A DNA stretch of 15,622 nt from contig CAYZZW010000071.1 in the NCBI GenBank assembly GCA_964482955.1, positions 1 through 15,622 of the forward strand. Direction: 5' to 3'. The notes beneath the pieces are model-generated. The model was not told the DNA's origin. It made no database searches and was given only the letters and a program-made list of their open reading frames with translations. Source of the stretch: JAPLSN01 sp964482955. GTDB taxonomy: Bacteria; Spirochaetota; Spirochaetia; Treponematales; UBA12059. How positions within the stretch are numbered: position 1 is the stretch's first letter; the number at the start of each line of letters is the position of its first letter. Positions 7,889-15,382 of the stretch are shown one piece after another. Position numbers and translations under genes: made by a program.

Positions 7889-10800
7889 GCGGACAGCCCC
7901 TCGCCGTCTTCGACGTCGCCGATGGCGTCGCCATCACCGAAGGCGGCGGCGTCCTGCTTCCTTCCGGCTTTCGGAACCTTTCCCGCGAGCTTCCGCGCGA
8001 ACGCGACGGGCGCCACGAGGAGGCTGAGCGAGGTCGACACGAGCATCCCGCCGAGGATGGCCGCCGACATCGCGCGCTGCGCCGCGCCCGACGGCGAGAA
8101 GAGCGCGGGAGCCAAGGCGATGACGTTCGTGAGCGCCGTCGTGAGGATGGGTTCGAGCCGAGACAGGGCTCCCGTAAAGGCGGCGGACCGCGCGGAACGC
8201 GCGCGGGATTCCGCGTCGACGCGGGCCGACGCCGACGCGGCGTGCCGCTCCGCGGATACTTCCCACAGGATGATCGTGTTGTTGACGGCGATGCCGAACA
8301 GCACGATCACGCCAAGGATCGAGCCGAAGTTCACGCTCGAACCGGTGACGAGGAGGACGGCGCTCACGCCTGCGAACGAGAGCGGGATGGCGAGGAGGAG
8401 CAGCGCGGGCAAGCCGAACGACTCGAACTGCGCGCCCAGGAACAGGTAGAGGAGGAGCACGACGAGCCCGACGACGAGGAGAAGGCGGCTCGCGTACCGG
8501 GCGAAGGCGCCCTCTGAAAGAGGCGTGGCGTCGAGTCCGGCGCAGGCCGCCTTCACGGCGGGGGCGAACCCGTCCCGCGCGTCCCGAGCCGGCTTGGCGT
8601 CGACGTACACCACGTCGCGGCGGTCGAGGCGCGCCAGGGCTTCCGGCCGCTCGACGCGTTCCGTCCGCGCCACGTCGGAAAGGAGCGCGGGTCCGCTTTC
8701 GCCGAGGGCGGCCACGAGAGAGCCGAGCCCGTCGACGTCGATGTCACCGGCCGCGCGGACCCTGACGTCGATGTCGCGGCCGCCCCGTTCCAGGGTCGTC
8801 GCGACGCTGCCTTCGAGGGCGGCCGCCGCCTGTCGCGCGGCGTCGGAGAATCCGATACCCGCGGCGGCGGCCGCCTCGCGGTCCGGCGAGACGCGGACGG
8901 AGGGTTTCCGGCCCGAGGGTGACAGCGCGATCGACTCGACGCGCGTGTCGCGCCCGAGCTTCGCGGCGAAGCGGCGCGCCCCATCGGACGCCTCGTCGGG
9001 ATCGTCGCCGAACACGGCGACGCGCGTGTCGCTTCCCGAACCGAGCACGGTTTCCACGACCGGGGGCGGCGAATACGCGCGGAGGCCGGCTCCGTCGTCC
9101 GCGCCGAAGCCGGCCGCCCGCGCCGCGGCGGCGAGTCGGAGGGCCGCCGCCCCCGAATCCGGAAACACGGCGGGGTCGAGCGCGCAGCGCACCGAGAGGA
9201 CTTCCGCGCGGGCGTCCGGGTCCGATTGGTAGCGGAGATCCCGCCTGTCGCCGCCGGCCCGCCCGAACGCGGCGCGGACTCCCGGGACGCCGCGCAGGAC
9301 GCCGCTCAGCGCGACTGCGCGCCCGCCGACGAACTCGATGTCGGTGCCCGGAGGGAACACGGCTTCGACGACGGCTTCGCCCGCGTCGTCGCCGGGCATG
9401 AACTCGACGGGCAGGCGCGAAAACGCGAATCCTCCGACGAGCGCGAGCGCGGCGGCCGCGCCGAAGATGGGCAGCGGTTTCCGGAAGGCGGACTTGAGGA
9501 GGCGCGGATACAGTCGCCCGCGCCGGGGCGCCCGCGCCGTCGGGCGCGCGGGATCGAAGGTCAGCCTGAACAGCGCGGGCACGAGGGTCATCGACAGGAG
9601 CCAGCTGCCGACGAGCGAGCACACGAAGGCTTTCGCCAGGTCGCCGAAGACCGCGCCGAGTTCCCCCGGCAGGAAGACGATGGGAAGGAAGACGATGACG
9701 CTCGTCAAGGTCGATGCGAAGGCGGACGCAGCGACCTCCCCCACCCGTTCGGCCATGGCCGCGGGCGAATCGGGATCGGCGCCCGAACGGTCTCGCAGGC
9801 GCTCGAGCACGACGACCGCGTTGTCCGACATCATGCCGATGCCGAGCGCGAGCCCGCCGAGCGACATCGTGTTGAGGCTCGAGCCGAGCGCCGCCAAAGC
9901 GCCGAGCGCGAGGGTCGCCGATACCGGGATCGTCGAGACGATGAGGAGGCTCGCGCCGAGATTCCGCGCGAAGAGCGCGACGACCGCGAAGGCCGCGGCA
10001 GCCCCGACCGCGGCGGACAGCGCCAGGTCCGTCACCGCCTTCACGACCGACCGCGAGCCGTCGTACGGCACGGCCAGTTCGTAATCGCCGCCGTAGACGG
10101 CCTCGAGTTCGCGCACGGCCTCGCGGACCGCGGCGGCCGCGGACACGGGACTCGCCCCCGCGCGACCGTACACCTCCACGCCCGTCCATTCCCGTCCGTC
10201 GAGCGCGAAGACGCTTTCGCGCCGCTTGTGGCCCTCGCGGACGAGCGCCGTCTCCCCGACGGCGAACGAGCCCCGCCCGCCGTGCACGCGATACGCCTCG
10301 AACTCCTCCGCCCGGGCGGCGCGCGAGCCGACGCGGACGCCGAGCGTCGTCGTGCCTTCCTTGACGGTGCCGACCGAGTACTCGGCATTCTCCTCGCTTA
10401 TGGCGCGCGCGACCAGGCCGGGGTCGGCGCCGCGCGCGGCGGCCTTGCGCGCGTCGACCTCGACGACGATCTCCGGCTCGGCGCCGCCCACGATCACTGC
10501 CGCGCCGACGCCGTCCGCCCGCTGGAGCCGGGTCTTGAGCTGTAGCTCGGCGAACGAGCGGGCCGCCGTCAGGTCGCCCGAGCGCGCGCGGACAGCGGCC
10601 ACGAGGAGCGGGGCGTCGGAGGGATCGTAGGGCGCGACGACCGGCTTTTCGGCCCCGTCCGGCAGGGCGCGGTACACGGCGTCGATCGCCTCGCGGACGC
10701 GGGTCGCGGCGACGAAGGCCGATTCCCCCCACGCGAAATCGACGACCACCACGGCGCGCCCGTCGCGCGAAACGCTCCTCGTTCCGACCGAGCCTTTGGC

Positions 10801-11022
10801 CTGTGCCAGCGCGTCCTCGAGAGGGATGGCGACGAGCGCCCGCGTTTCCTCGGCGGAATACCCGGGATACCGCGCCGTCACGACGACGCGCGGCACCGGG
10901 ATCTCGGGCAGGTAGCGCACCGGGATGGAGAACGCGGCTACGAGGGCGAGCGAGACGATCCCGGCCCACGTCATGAGCGCGGCGACCGGCCGTTCGAGGC
11001 AGAGCCTCGTGAGCGCCTTCAT
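7885..11022 (-). CDS. RND-family efflux permease subunit A (TM4 DN variant)
   Basis: A 1045-residue inner-membrane permease of usual RND length. TM1 lies at ~13-33, followed by a large periplasmic loop (~34-330), TM2-TM6 (~333-485), a cytoplasmic linker, TM7 (~517-537), a second periplasmic loop (~538-845) and TM8-TM12 (~846-1008). Family marks include PGYSAEETRALVAIPLEDAL in the first porter region, NTMSLGGLALGIGMMSDNAV in TM3-TM4, VEFMPGDDAGE after TM7, GAQFESFGLP at TM8-TM9 and GIAVNNTIILWE in TM10. In the TM4 motif the first relay Asp is present (D400) and the second is Asn (N401); DN is a known natural variant in RND proteins. The tail after TM12 ends in an acidic stretch (7 Asp/Glu and no Lys/Arg in the last 22). 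It starts 10 bases after lipoprotein 2, with GAGGGA 6 bases before the ATG, and ends in an ATGA overlap with the second permease. Drug or lipid export is likely; the substrate is not readable. Confidence 0.97.
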   Translation of the reverse strand: MKALTRLCLERPVAALMTWAGIVSLALVAAFSIPVRYLPEIPVPRVVVTARYPGYSAEETRALVAIPLEDALAQAKGSVGTRSVSRDGRAVVVVDFAWGESAFVAATRVREAIDAVYRALPDGAEKPVVAPYDPSDAPLLVAAVRARSGDLTAARSFAELQLKTRLQRADGVGAAVIVGGAEPEIVVEVDARKAAARGADPGLVARAISEENAEYSVGTVKEGTTTLGVRVGSRAARAEEFEAYRVHGGRGSFAVGETALVREGHKRRESVFALDGREWTGVEVYGRAGASPVSAAAAVREAVRELEAVYGGDYELAVPYDGSRSVVKAVTDLALSAAVGAAAAFAVVALFARNLGASLLIVSTIPVSATLALGALAALGSSLNTMSLGGLALGIGMMSDNAVVVLERLRDRSGADPDSPAAMAERVGEVAASAFASTLTSVIVFLPIVFLPGELGAVFGDLAKAFVCSLVGSWLLSMTLVPALFRLTFDPARPTARAPRRGRLYPRLLKSAFRKPLPIFGAAAALALVGGFAFSRLPVEFMPGDDAGEAVVEAVFPPGTDIEFVGGRAVALSGVLRGVPGVRAAFGRAGGDRRDLRYQSDPDARAEVLSVRCALDPAVFPDSGAAALRLAAAARAAGFGADDGAGLRAYSPPPVVETVLGSGSDTRVAVFGDDPDEASDGARRFAAKLGRDTRVESIALSPSGRKPSVRVSPDREAAAAAGIGFSDAARQAAAALEGSVATTLERGGRDIDVRVRAAGDIDVDGLGSLVAALGESGPALLSDVARTERVERPEALARLDRRDVVYVDAKPARDARDGFAPAVKAACAGLDATPLSEGAFARYASRLLLVVGLVVLLLYLFLGAQFESFGLPALLLLAIPLSFAGVSAVLLVTGSSVNFGSILGVIVLFGIAVNNTIILWEVSAERHAASASARVDAESRARSARSAAFTGALSRLEPILTTALTNVIALAPALFSPSGAAQRAMSAAILGGMLVSTSLSLLVAPVAFARKLAGKVPKAGRKQDAAAFGDGDAIGDVEDGEGLSA

Positions 11023-11032
11023 CCCGCGTCCC

Positions 11033-12544
11033 TCATTTGAGCACGGGCAGGCGGAACGCGTCCGCCATGCGCGTCCCGCGGAGATCGGCGAAGGAATCGC
11101 CGAGGACGAAGGTGACGAGCCCCGGATTGACCCGGTTCGTGAACCCGATGCCGACGCGGATGACCGCCGCGCCGGCCGGAGGCGGCGGATCGAGGGTCGC
11201 GGGATCGGCCAGGGCGACCGACTTCACCGACACGGTGGCGCACGCGTTGGTCGCTTCCGCCTTGAACGCGCCGCGGAAAGCCATGAGGTCGGGCGCTTGG
11301 TCCAGGCCGAGGGAGAGTACGACGTACAGCGCCGTGGCGACCTCGCCGCCCGCCGTCGGGTATCTCGAGACGTCGAGGGCGCCTAACGCGCCGTCGGGCG
11401 CGAAGCTTTGCCAGACGGGCGTCGCCTCCGCGGGGTTCGTGAGGAAACGCAGTTCGAGGACGGCGGGCGGCGCGGTCTTCGGGCCGTCCGCGCGGAAGCG
11501 GTGGAAGACCGACGTTTTCGACGCGTTGCCCGCTTCGTCCTCGATCCCGGCGCCCACGACGAGCGCGTACTCCCTTCCGCGAAGCGCCTTTTCCGGCGCC
11601 GTGAACGCGAACTCCGAGGCGAACGCGTCTCCCGGTTCCGCTTCGAGGACGAGCGACGGTTCCACGGCGATGCGCGCGAGCGCGGTCGACCGGGACACCG
11701 GCTCCGAAAAGCGGACGACGAAGCCCCAGTCGACTTCCCAGCCCGGCGTGACGAGCACCGTCGCGTCGTTCGGATCGTCCGGCGGCAGCGCGAGCGCGGC
11801 GTCGCCCGCGGGGACCTTCGCGGCCACCGAGACGACGGCGGGCGGCGCGCGGTCCGAGCCGACGTCGAAGGACGAACGCCGCTCTTCGGCGAGGGCGTTG
11901 CCCGCAAGGTCGCGCACGCCAGAGCCGACGCGGATTTCATAGCGTTCGCCGTAGGCCCACGTTCCGATCGGCGCGAAGCTCATGACGCGACCGTCGGCGG
12001 ACGCTTCCCAGCGGCCGTCGACCGACGGGGACACGGCGGCGGCCGCGACGAACGAGGCCTCGTCGACCGCCTCGCTCATCGTCACGACGACCGGGAGCGC
12101 CGTGTCGTCGACGACGGCCCCGTCGCCCGGTTCGATGGACACGACGCGCGGCCGCGTCGACTCGGCCCGGGTGGTAAAGCGCGCGACGAAGTCCCGGCCG
12201 AGCGAGAGACCGTCTTCCGCTTCCGCGGACGCCGAGAGCGTGACGCGGTAGTCGCGGCCGGACGCGAGCGGCTCGGACGGCGTGAAGGCGAGCCGATCGC
12301 CGTCCCAATGGAAGACGCCGTCCTGTTCGGCCGAATCCGCCTCGAAGCGGAAGGCCGTCTCGACGCTGGTCCGGTCCGGTTCCTTCGAAAAGCGCAGGCT
12401 CACGACCGCGGAGCCCGGATCGGCCACGAATCCTTCGCCCGGTTTCCACGAGACGACTTCGAACGGCTGTCCGCGGAGGAGATCGCACGAGCCGAGGACG
12501 AGGGAGATCGACACGAGGCCGACGCACATTCGCTTCGCGTTCAC
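11033..12544 (-). CDS. Ig-like (Big_5 / SbsA-type) domain lipoprotein 2
   Basis: A 503-residue protein read from a GTG. The N-terminus is a compact lipoprotein signal: Lys/Arg at 4-5, hydrophobic core, lipobox L-G-S-C with Cys20. The mature protein is all-beta in character and holds repeated Ig-like units at ~28-128, ~131-230, ~233-355 and a divergent C-terminal unit at ~358-503. The best match is PRVVSIEPGDGAVV (~132-145) with TMSEAVDEASF (~155-165), closing with YEIRVGSGVRDLAGNALAEE (~202-221), a typical Big_5 pattern of strand, acidic turn and D-x-x-G-N end. Unit 3 repeats this with VVRFSEPVSRS and IEDEAGNAS. It shares domain order and size with the preceding lipoprotein but little direct identity by eye, so the pair is an old duplication or a convergent module set. 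It starts inside the stop codon of lipoprotein 1 and ends 10 bases before the first permease, whose ribosome-binding site spans its stop codon. Confidence 0.87.
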   Translation of the reverse strand: MNAKRMCVGLVSISLVLGSCDLLRGQPFEVVSWKPGEGFVADPGSAVVSLRFSKEPDRTSVETAFRFEADSAEQDGVFHWDGDRLAFTPSEPLASGRDYRVTLSASAEAEDGLSLGRDFVARFTTRAESTRPRVVSIEPGDGAVVDDTALPVVVTMSEAVDEASFVAAAAVSPSVDGRWEASADGRVMSFAPIGTWAYGERYEIRVGSGVRDLAGNALAEERRSSFDVGSDRAPPAVVSVAAKVPAGDAALALPPDDPNDATVLVTPGWEVDWGFVVRFSEPVSRSTALARIAVEPSLVLEAEPGDAFASEFAFTAPEKALRGREYALVVGAGIEDEAGNASKTSVFHRFRADGPKTAPPAVLELRFLTNPAEATPVWQSFAPDGALGALDVSRYPTAGGEVATALYVVLSLGLDQAPDLMAFRGAFKAEATNACATVSVKSVALADPATLDPPPPAGAAVIRVGIGFTNRVNPGLVTFVLGDSFADLRGTRMADAFRLPVLK

Positions 12545-14043
12545 GGAAACGCCTCCTCGAAGGTGACGACGATGTCCGCTTCGAGCGTGCGCCCGTTTCC
12601 GTCCCCGACGCCGCCCTTCCCGCCCGGTACCGTCAGGCGATAAAAGCGCGCCACCGCGGCGTCGCTTTCGGAAAAGCCCGTGAACGTGAGCGCCAATTCG
12701 TCCGTCGCGGTCCGCCACGCCGCCTGCGTGAGGACGGGCGGCAGGGTGGACGCCGGGAAGAAGGCGTCGCAACGGATTTTCGATACGGCGGCGATCCGCT
12801 CGGCGAGGGCGAGCGGCCGCGAAAAGCGGACCACGAGCGTCGCGTCGCCGTTCGGGTCGCCCGCCTCGAACGACGCGACGGCGCCCGCGGCCGGGTCGGC
12901 CACCGGCGTACCGCCCTCCTGGCCGACGGAGGTCACGCGCAGCCACTCCGTCGCCGGGACGAAGCGCTCGCGGTACTCCTCGATCATGGCGAGCCCGGCG
13001 AGGTCGCGCACCGACGCCGACACGACGAGTTCGGTCGCAACGCCCGGTTCCGGCGTCTCCTCGAAGCGGTAGACTATGGTACGCGCGTCGGGAAGCTCGA
13101 CGACGCCGCGGCGGGTCGGCTCGAAGCGGACGGCCGAGCGCGCGGTCTCCGGATCGACATCCTCCGAAAACCGGATCATCGCCGCCTGTCCGACGTCGAG
13201 ATCAGCCAACGCGGCGTCCGGAGCCGTGAAGTCCCAGACGCCGCCCGTCTTGAGCGCGGGTCCCGTCCGCGTCACGCGGGGCGGGATCGCGTCGGCGTCG
13301 GTGACGAACGAGCCTTCCGCCGTCGTTCCGAGCGCCGCCCCGTCTACGGCCGCCGCCCCGGTACCGACGCGCCACGAGTAGCGCCTGAGGGGGATGAGCC
13401 GCGCGCGTGGCCGCGCCGTCAGCGTCGTACCGTCCGCCGACCACGAGAAATCGCAATCGGCCGACGGCGAGAGGGACCACGCGCGCTCGACGGACGCCCG
13501 ATCCATCGCCTCGGAAAAGACGAACGTGAGGACGACGTCGGTCGGGACCGAGACGCCGTCGGCCGGGACGGACGAAACCAGGCGGGGCGCGCCGACCGGG
13601 CGCACGGCCGTGAACGGAATCCGGACGTCGAAGACGTCGGAGCGGCCGTTCGCGGCGCGGAGTTCCCCCGCGAAGACGAATTCGTAGCGGACGCCCGGCG
13701 TCCACGGCGGCGTCGGCTCGAAGAGCAGGCGGTTTCCCTCCCAGCGCCGGTCGCCGGACACGCCGCCCGACGCGCCTTCGACGCCGAGCCGGCGTTCGGC
13801 TTCGTCGCGGTCGACGTCCTCGTCGAACTCGATCCAGACCGCCTCGCCCTCCCCGACGACGTCGTAGCGGTCCGCGGGCCGGGTCGCGTAGCCGATGGGC
13901 CGCAGGTCGACGAGGCCGCAGGAGACGAACGCCGCCGCCGCGGCGACCGCGAAAAACGAGAGCGCGGTCGAGACGGGCATCGCGGGTTTTCGCGCAGGCG
14001 CCGCGCGGGACGCTATTTTCGGGTCACTTGGAGATTTCGACAC
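12541..14043 (-). CDS. Ig-like (Big_5 / SbsA-type) domain lipoprotein 1
   Basis: A 500-residue protein with a GTG start. After a basic N-region (residues ~1-21) comes a hydrophobic Ala/Phe/Val stretch ending in a lipobox V-S-C (Cys42), so it is predicted to be a lipid-anchored envelope protein. The mature part looks like about four successive beta-sandwich units, ~47-148, ~150-250, ~253-360 and ~365-500. The clearest has the Big_5 signature PRLVSSVPADGVSVPTDVVL then FSEAMDRASV (~153-186); weaker copies read IRFSEDVDPETA (~290-301) and VVRFSRPLALAE (~404-415). These domains are known as adhesive or structural modules, not enzymes, and I see no catalytic motif. The gene sits between the adaptor and the permeases: it overlaps the adaptor by 20 bases and the second Ig-like gene by 4 (GTGA). 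Its role in or around the pump is inference. An alternative ATG at 13980 would still leave a usable signal peptide. Confidence 0.87.
   Translation of the reverse strand: MSKSPSDPKIASRAAPARKPAMPVSTALSFFAVAAAAAFVSCGLVDLRPIGYATRPADRYDVVGEGEAVWIEFDEDVDRDEAERRLGVEGASGGVSGDRRWEGNRLLFEPTPPWTPGVRYEFVFAGELRAANGRSDVFDVRIPFTAVRPVGAPRLVSSVPADGVSVPTDVVLTFVFSEAMDRASVERAWSLSPSADCDFSWSADGTTLTARPRARLIPLRRYSWRVGTGAAAVDGAALGTTAEGSFVTDADAIPPRVTRTGPALKTGGVWDFTAPDAALADLDVGQAAMIRFSEDVDPETARSAVRFEPTRRGVVELPDARTIVYRFEETPEPGVATELVVSASVRDLAGLAMIEEYRERFVPATEWLRVTSVGQEGGTPVADPAAGAVASFEAGDPNGDATLVVRFSRPLALAERIAAVSKIRCDAFFPASTLPPVLTQAAWRTATDELALTFTGFSESDAAVARFYRLTVPGGKGGVGDGNGRTLEADIVVTFEEAFP
12552..12558 (-). promoter_or_regulatory. 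Ribosome-binding site deciding a GTG start
   Basis: GAGGAGG ends 7 bases before the GTG at 12544-12542, whose last two bases form part of the upstream TGA stop (GTGA overlap). It supports the GTG over the ATG 15 bases further on. Confidence 0.77.
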
Positions 14044-15382
14044 GGCTCCCCTCCTCGATCGACGGATCCGGGCGCAAGACGACGAGCTCGCCGCGCGAGA
14101 GGCCGCCCGCGACGGCGACGAGTCCGTCGACTTCCCGTCCGGTTTCCAGGTCGCGCCACGACGCGCGGCCCCCCGCGACGACGAGCGCGCGGGCGCGGTT
14201 TCCGGACCGGGCGACGAGGACTTCCGGCGGCACGGCGGCCACGACGGCGGGCTTCCCGAGGACGATGGTCGCGCGGGCGAACATGCCCGGCTTGAGGACC
14301 GCGAGCGGGTTGTCCGCGAGCAGCTTGACGGTGAAGGCGCCCACGCCCGGATCCGCCGACGGCGACACGACGTCGACCGAAGCCGCGAATTCGCGCCCGC
14401 CGAGCGCGTCCACGCGGATCGTCGCGCGCATGCCGGGGGCGAGGCGGCCCGCCTCGTTCTCGCGCACCGGCACGACGGCGTGGACCTTCCGCGTGTCCAT
14501 CACGACGACGAGCTTGTCCCCGGCCTTCGCGCGCTCGCCCTCCTCGACGAAGCGCGCGCCGAGCACGCCCGACACCGGGGACGCGACCGACAAGTCCCGA
14601 ATCGCCAGCTCGGCGGACGAAAGCTCCTTGCGCGCGGACGCGAGCGCCGCCTTCGCCGCGTTCCGTTCCGCGCGGAGCGTCGCGGTGTTGAGTTCCACGA
14701 AGGCCGCGCGCCGCGAAGCATCGTCCCTGCCCGGCTTCAAGCCGGACGCGGACAGGTCCGAGTCGCGGAAGCCGATGCGTTTCACGTCGAGATCCTTTTC
14801 CTGGAGGGCGATGCCGACCCGACGGGACGCGAGCGCGAGCCGCGCCTGGCGGAGTTCCTCCTCGGCGACGCCGCCGGCGGCGAACAGGGTTTCCTTGTCG
14901 CGGAACTTCCTTTCTTCGTCGGCCAGCTCGGCGCGGCTTTGTTCCAGCTCGAGTTCGGCCTTCTCCACGCCGACGAGCCGGGCTTCGACGGCCAGTCGCC
15001 CCTCGAAGAGCCGCGCCTCCGCGAGTTCGAGCGCCGCCTCCGCCTGCGAAATCCCGTCGAGCGCGCGGAGCCGCGCGAGTTCGTACTGCGCGTTCGAAAG
15101 CGCCGCGACGAGGGCGCCCGAGGGCACTTTGTCGCCTTCGCGGAACGGAAGCTTCGCCACGACGCCGTCGGCCGTCGCGGACAGTTCGGCTTTCCGCGTG
15201 AAGGAAATCGTGCCGAAGCTCGAAAGCTCGTCCGCGAGCTCCACGCCGCCGACCGGCGCGGCGACGACGGTCGGGACGCCCGGTTCCGCGGCGGGGCGGG
15301 CCTTCGCGCACGAGGCGAAGCCCGACGCGGCCGCGAGGAGGGCCGCCATCGCGGCGACACGGCGAAGAAGTCCCCTACTCAT
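14024..15382 (-). CDS. RND efflux periplasmic adaptor (membrane fusion protein), lipoprotein
   Basis: This 452-residue protein links an inner-membrane RND pump to the TolC duct. The N-terminus has Arg residues, a short hydrophobic stretch and a lipobox (F-A-S-C, Cys25), so it is probably a lipid-anchored periplasmic protein. The order of parts fits the HlyD_D23/AcrA fold: first lipoyl half at ~57-97 (GTISFTRKAELSATADGVVA, then REGDKVPSGALVA), a helical hairpin at ~98-263, second lipoyl half at ~264-300 (VASPVSGVLG, EEGERAKAGD), a beta-barrel at ~301-380 (PGMRATIRVDA, LKPGMFARATIVLG) and a membrane-proximal domain to the end. The hairpin, ~165 residues, is clearly longer than the ~70-residue hairpin of AcrA-type adaptors and is closer in size to that of HlyD-type proteins. 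The ATG overlaps the upstream TolC-like gene by 8 bases, and the 3' end overlaps the next gene by 20 bases. Family assignment is firm; substrate is unknown. Confidence 0.94.
   Translation of the reverse strand: MSRGLLRRVAAMAALLAAASGFASCAKARPAAEPGVPTVVAAPVGGVELADELSSFGTISFTRKAELSATADGVVAKLPFREGDKVPSGALVAALSNAQYELARLRALDGISQAEAALELAEARLFEGRLAVEARLVGVEKAELELEQSRAELADEERKFRDKETLFAAGGVAEEELRQARLALASRRVGIALQEKDLDVKRIGFRDSDLSASGLKPGRDDASRRAAFVELNTATLRAERNAAKAALASARKELSSAELAIRDLSVASPVSGVLGARFVEEGERAKAGDKLVVVMDTRKVHAVVPVRENEAGRLAPGMRATIRVDALGGREFAASVDVVSPSADPGVGAFTVKLLADNPLAVLKPGMFARATIVLGKPAVVAAVPPEVLVARSGNRARALVVAGGRASWRDLETGREVDGLVAVAGGLSRGELVVLRPDPSIEEGSRVEISK
14050..14056 (-). promoter_or_regulatory. 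Ribosome-binding site deciding a GTG start
   Basis: GAGGAGG lies 6 bases before the GTG at 14043-14041, inside the last codons of the adaptor gene. The later in-frame ATG at 13980 has no such site. This makes the GTG the likely start and implies translational coupling to the adaptor. Confidence 0.78.

Noticed and set aside
5358..7937. 859-codon minus-strand frame
   Set aside because: Shifted frame of permease B, whose correct frame has clear RND motifs.
9226..10545. 439-codon plus-strand frame
   Set aside because: Antisense shadow of permease A.
8744..10969. 741-codon minus-strand frame
   Set aside because: Shifted frame of permease A; Arg/Gly-rich and without motifs.
4712..11022. The two permeases being one broken gene or a recent duplication
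   Set aside because: Each has a full set of 12 membrane segments, its own start and stop, and the two differ throughout including the key TM4 residues, so they are complete, old paralogues.
12545..12946. Upstream 134-codon extension of lipoprotein 2
   Set aside because: It would overlap lipoprotein 1 by about 400 bases with Arg/Gly-rich sequence before the signal peptide. The GTG at 12544 has a good ribosome-binding site and places the lipobox correctly.
13978..13980. ATG as the start of lipoprotein 1
   Set aside because: Usable signal peptide, but no ribosome-binding site; the GTG at 14043 has GAGGAGG at ideal spacing. Kept as the second choice.
14013..15311. 432-codon minus-strand frame
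   Set aside because: Shifted frame of the adaptor gene, which has a lipobox and lipoyl motifs in its own frame.
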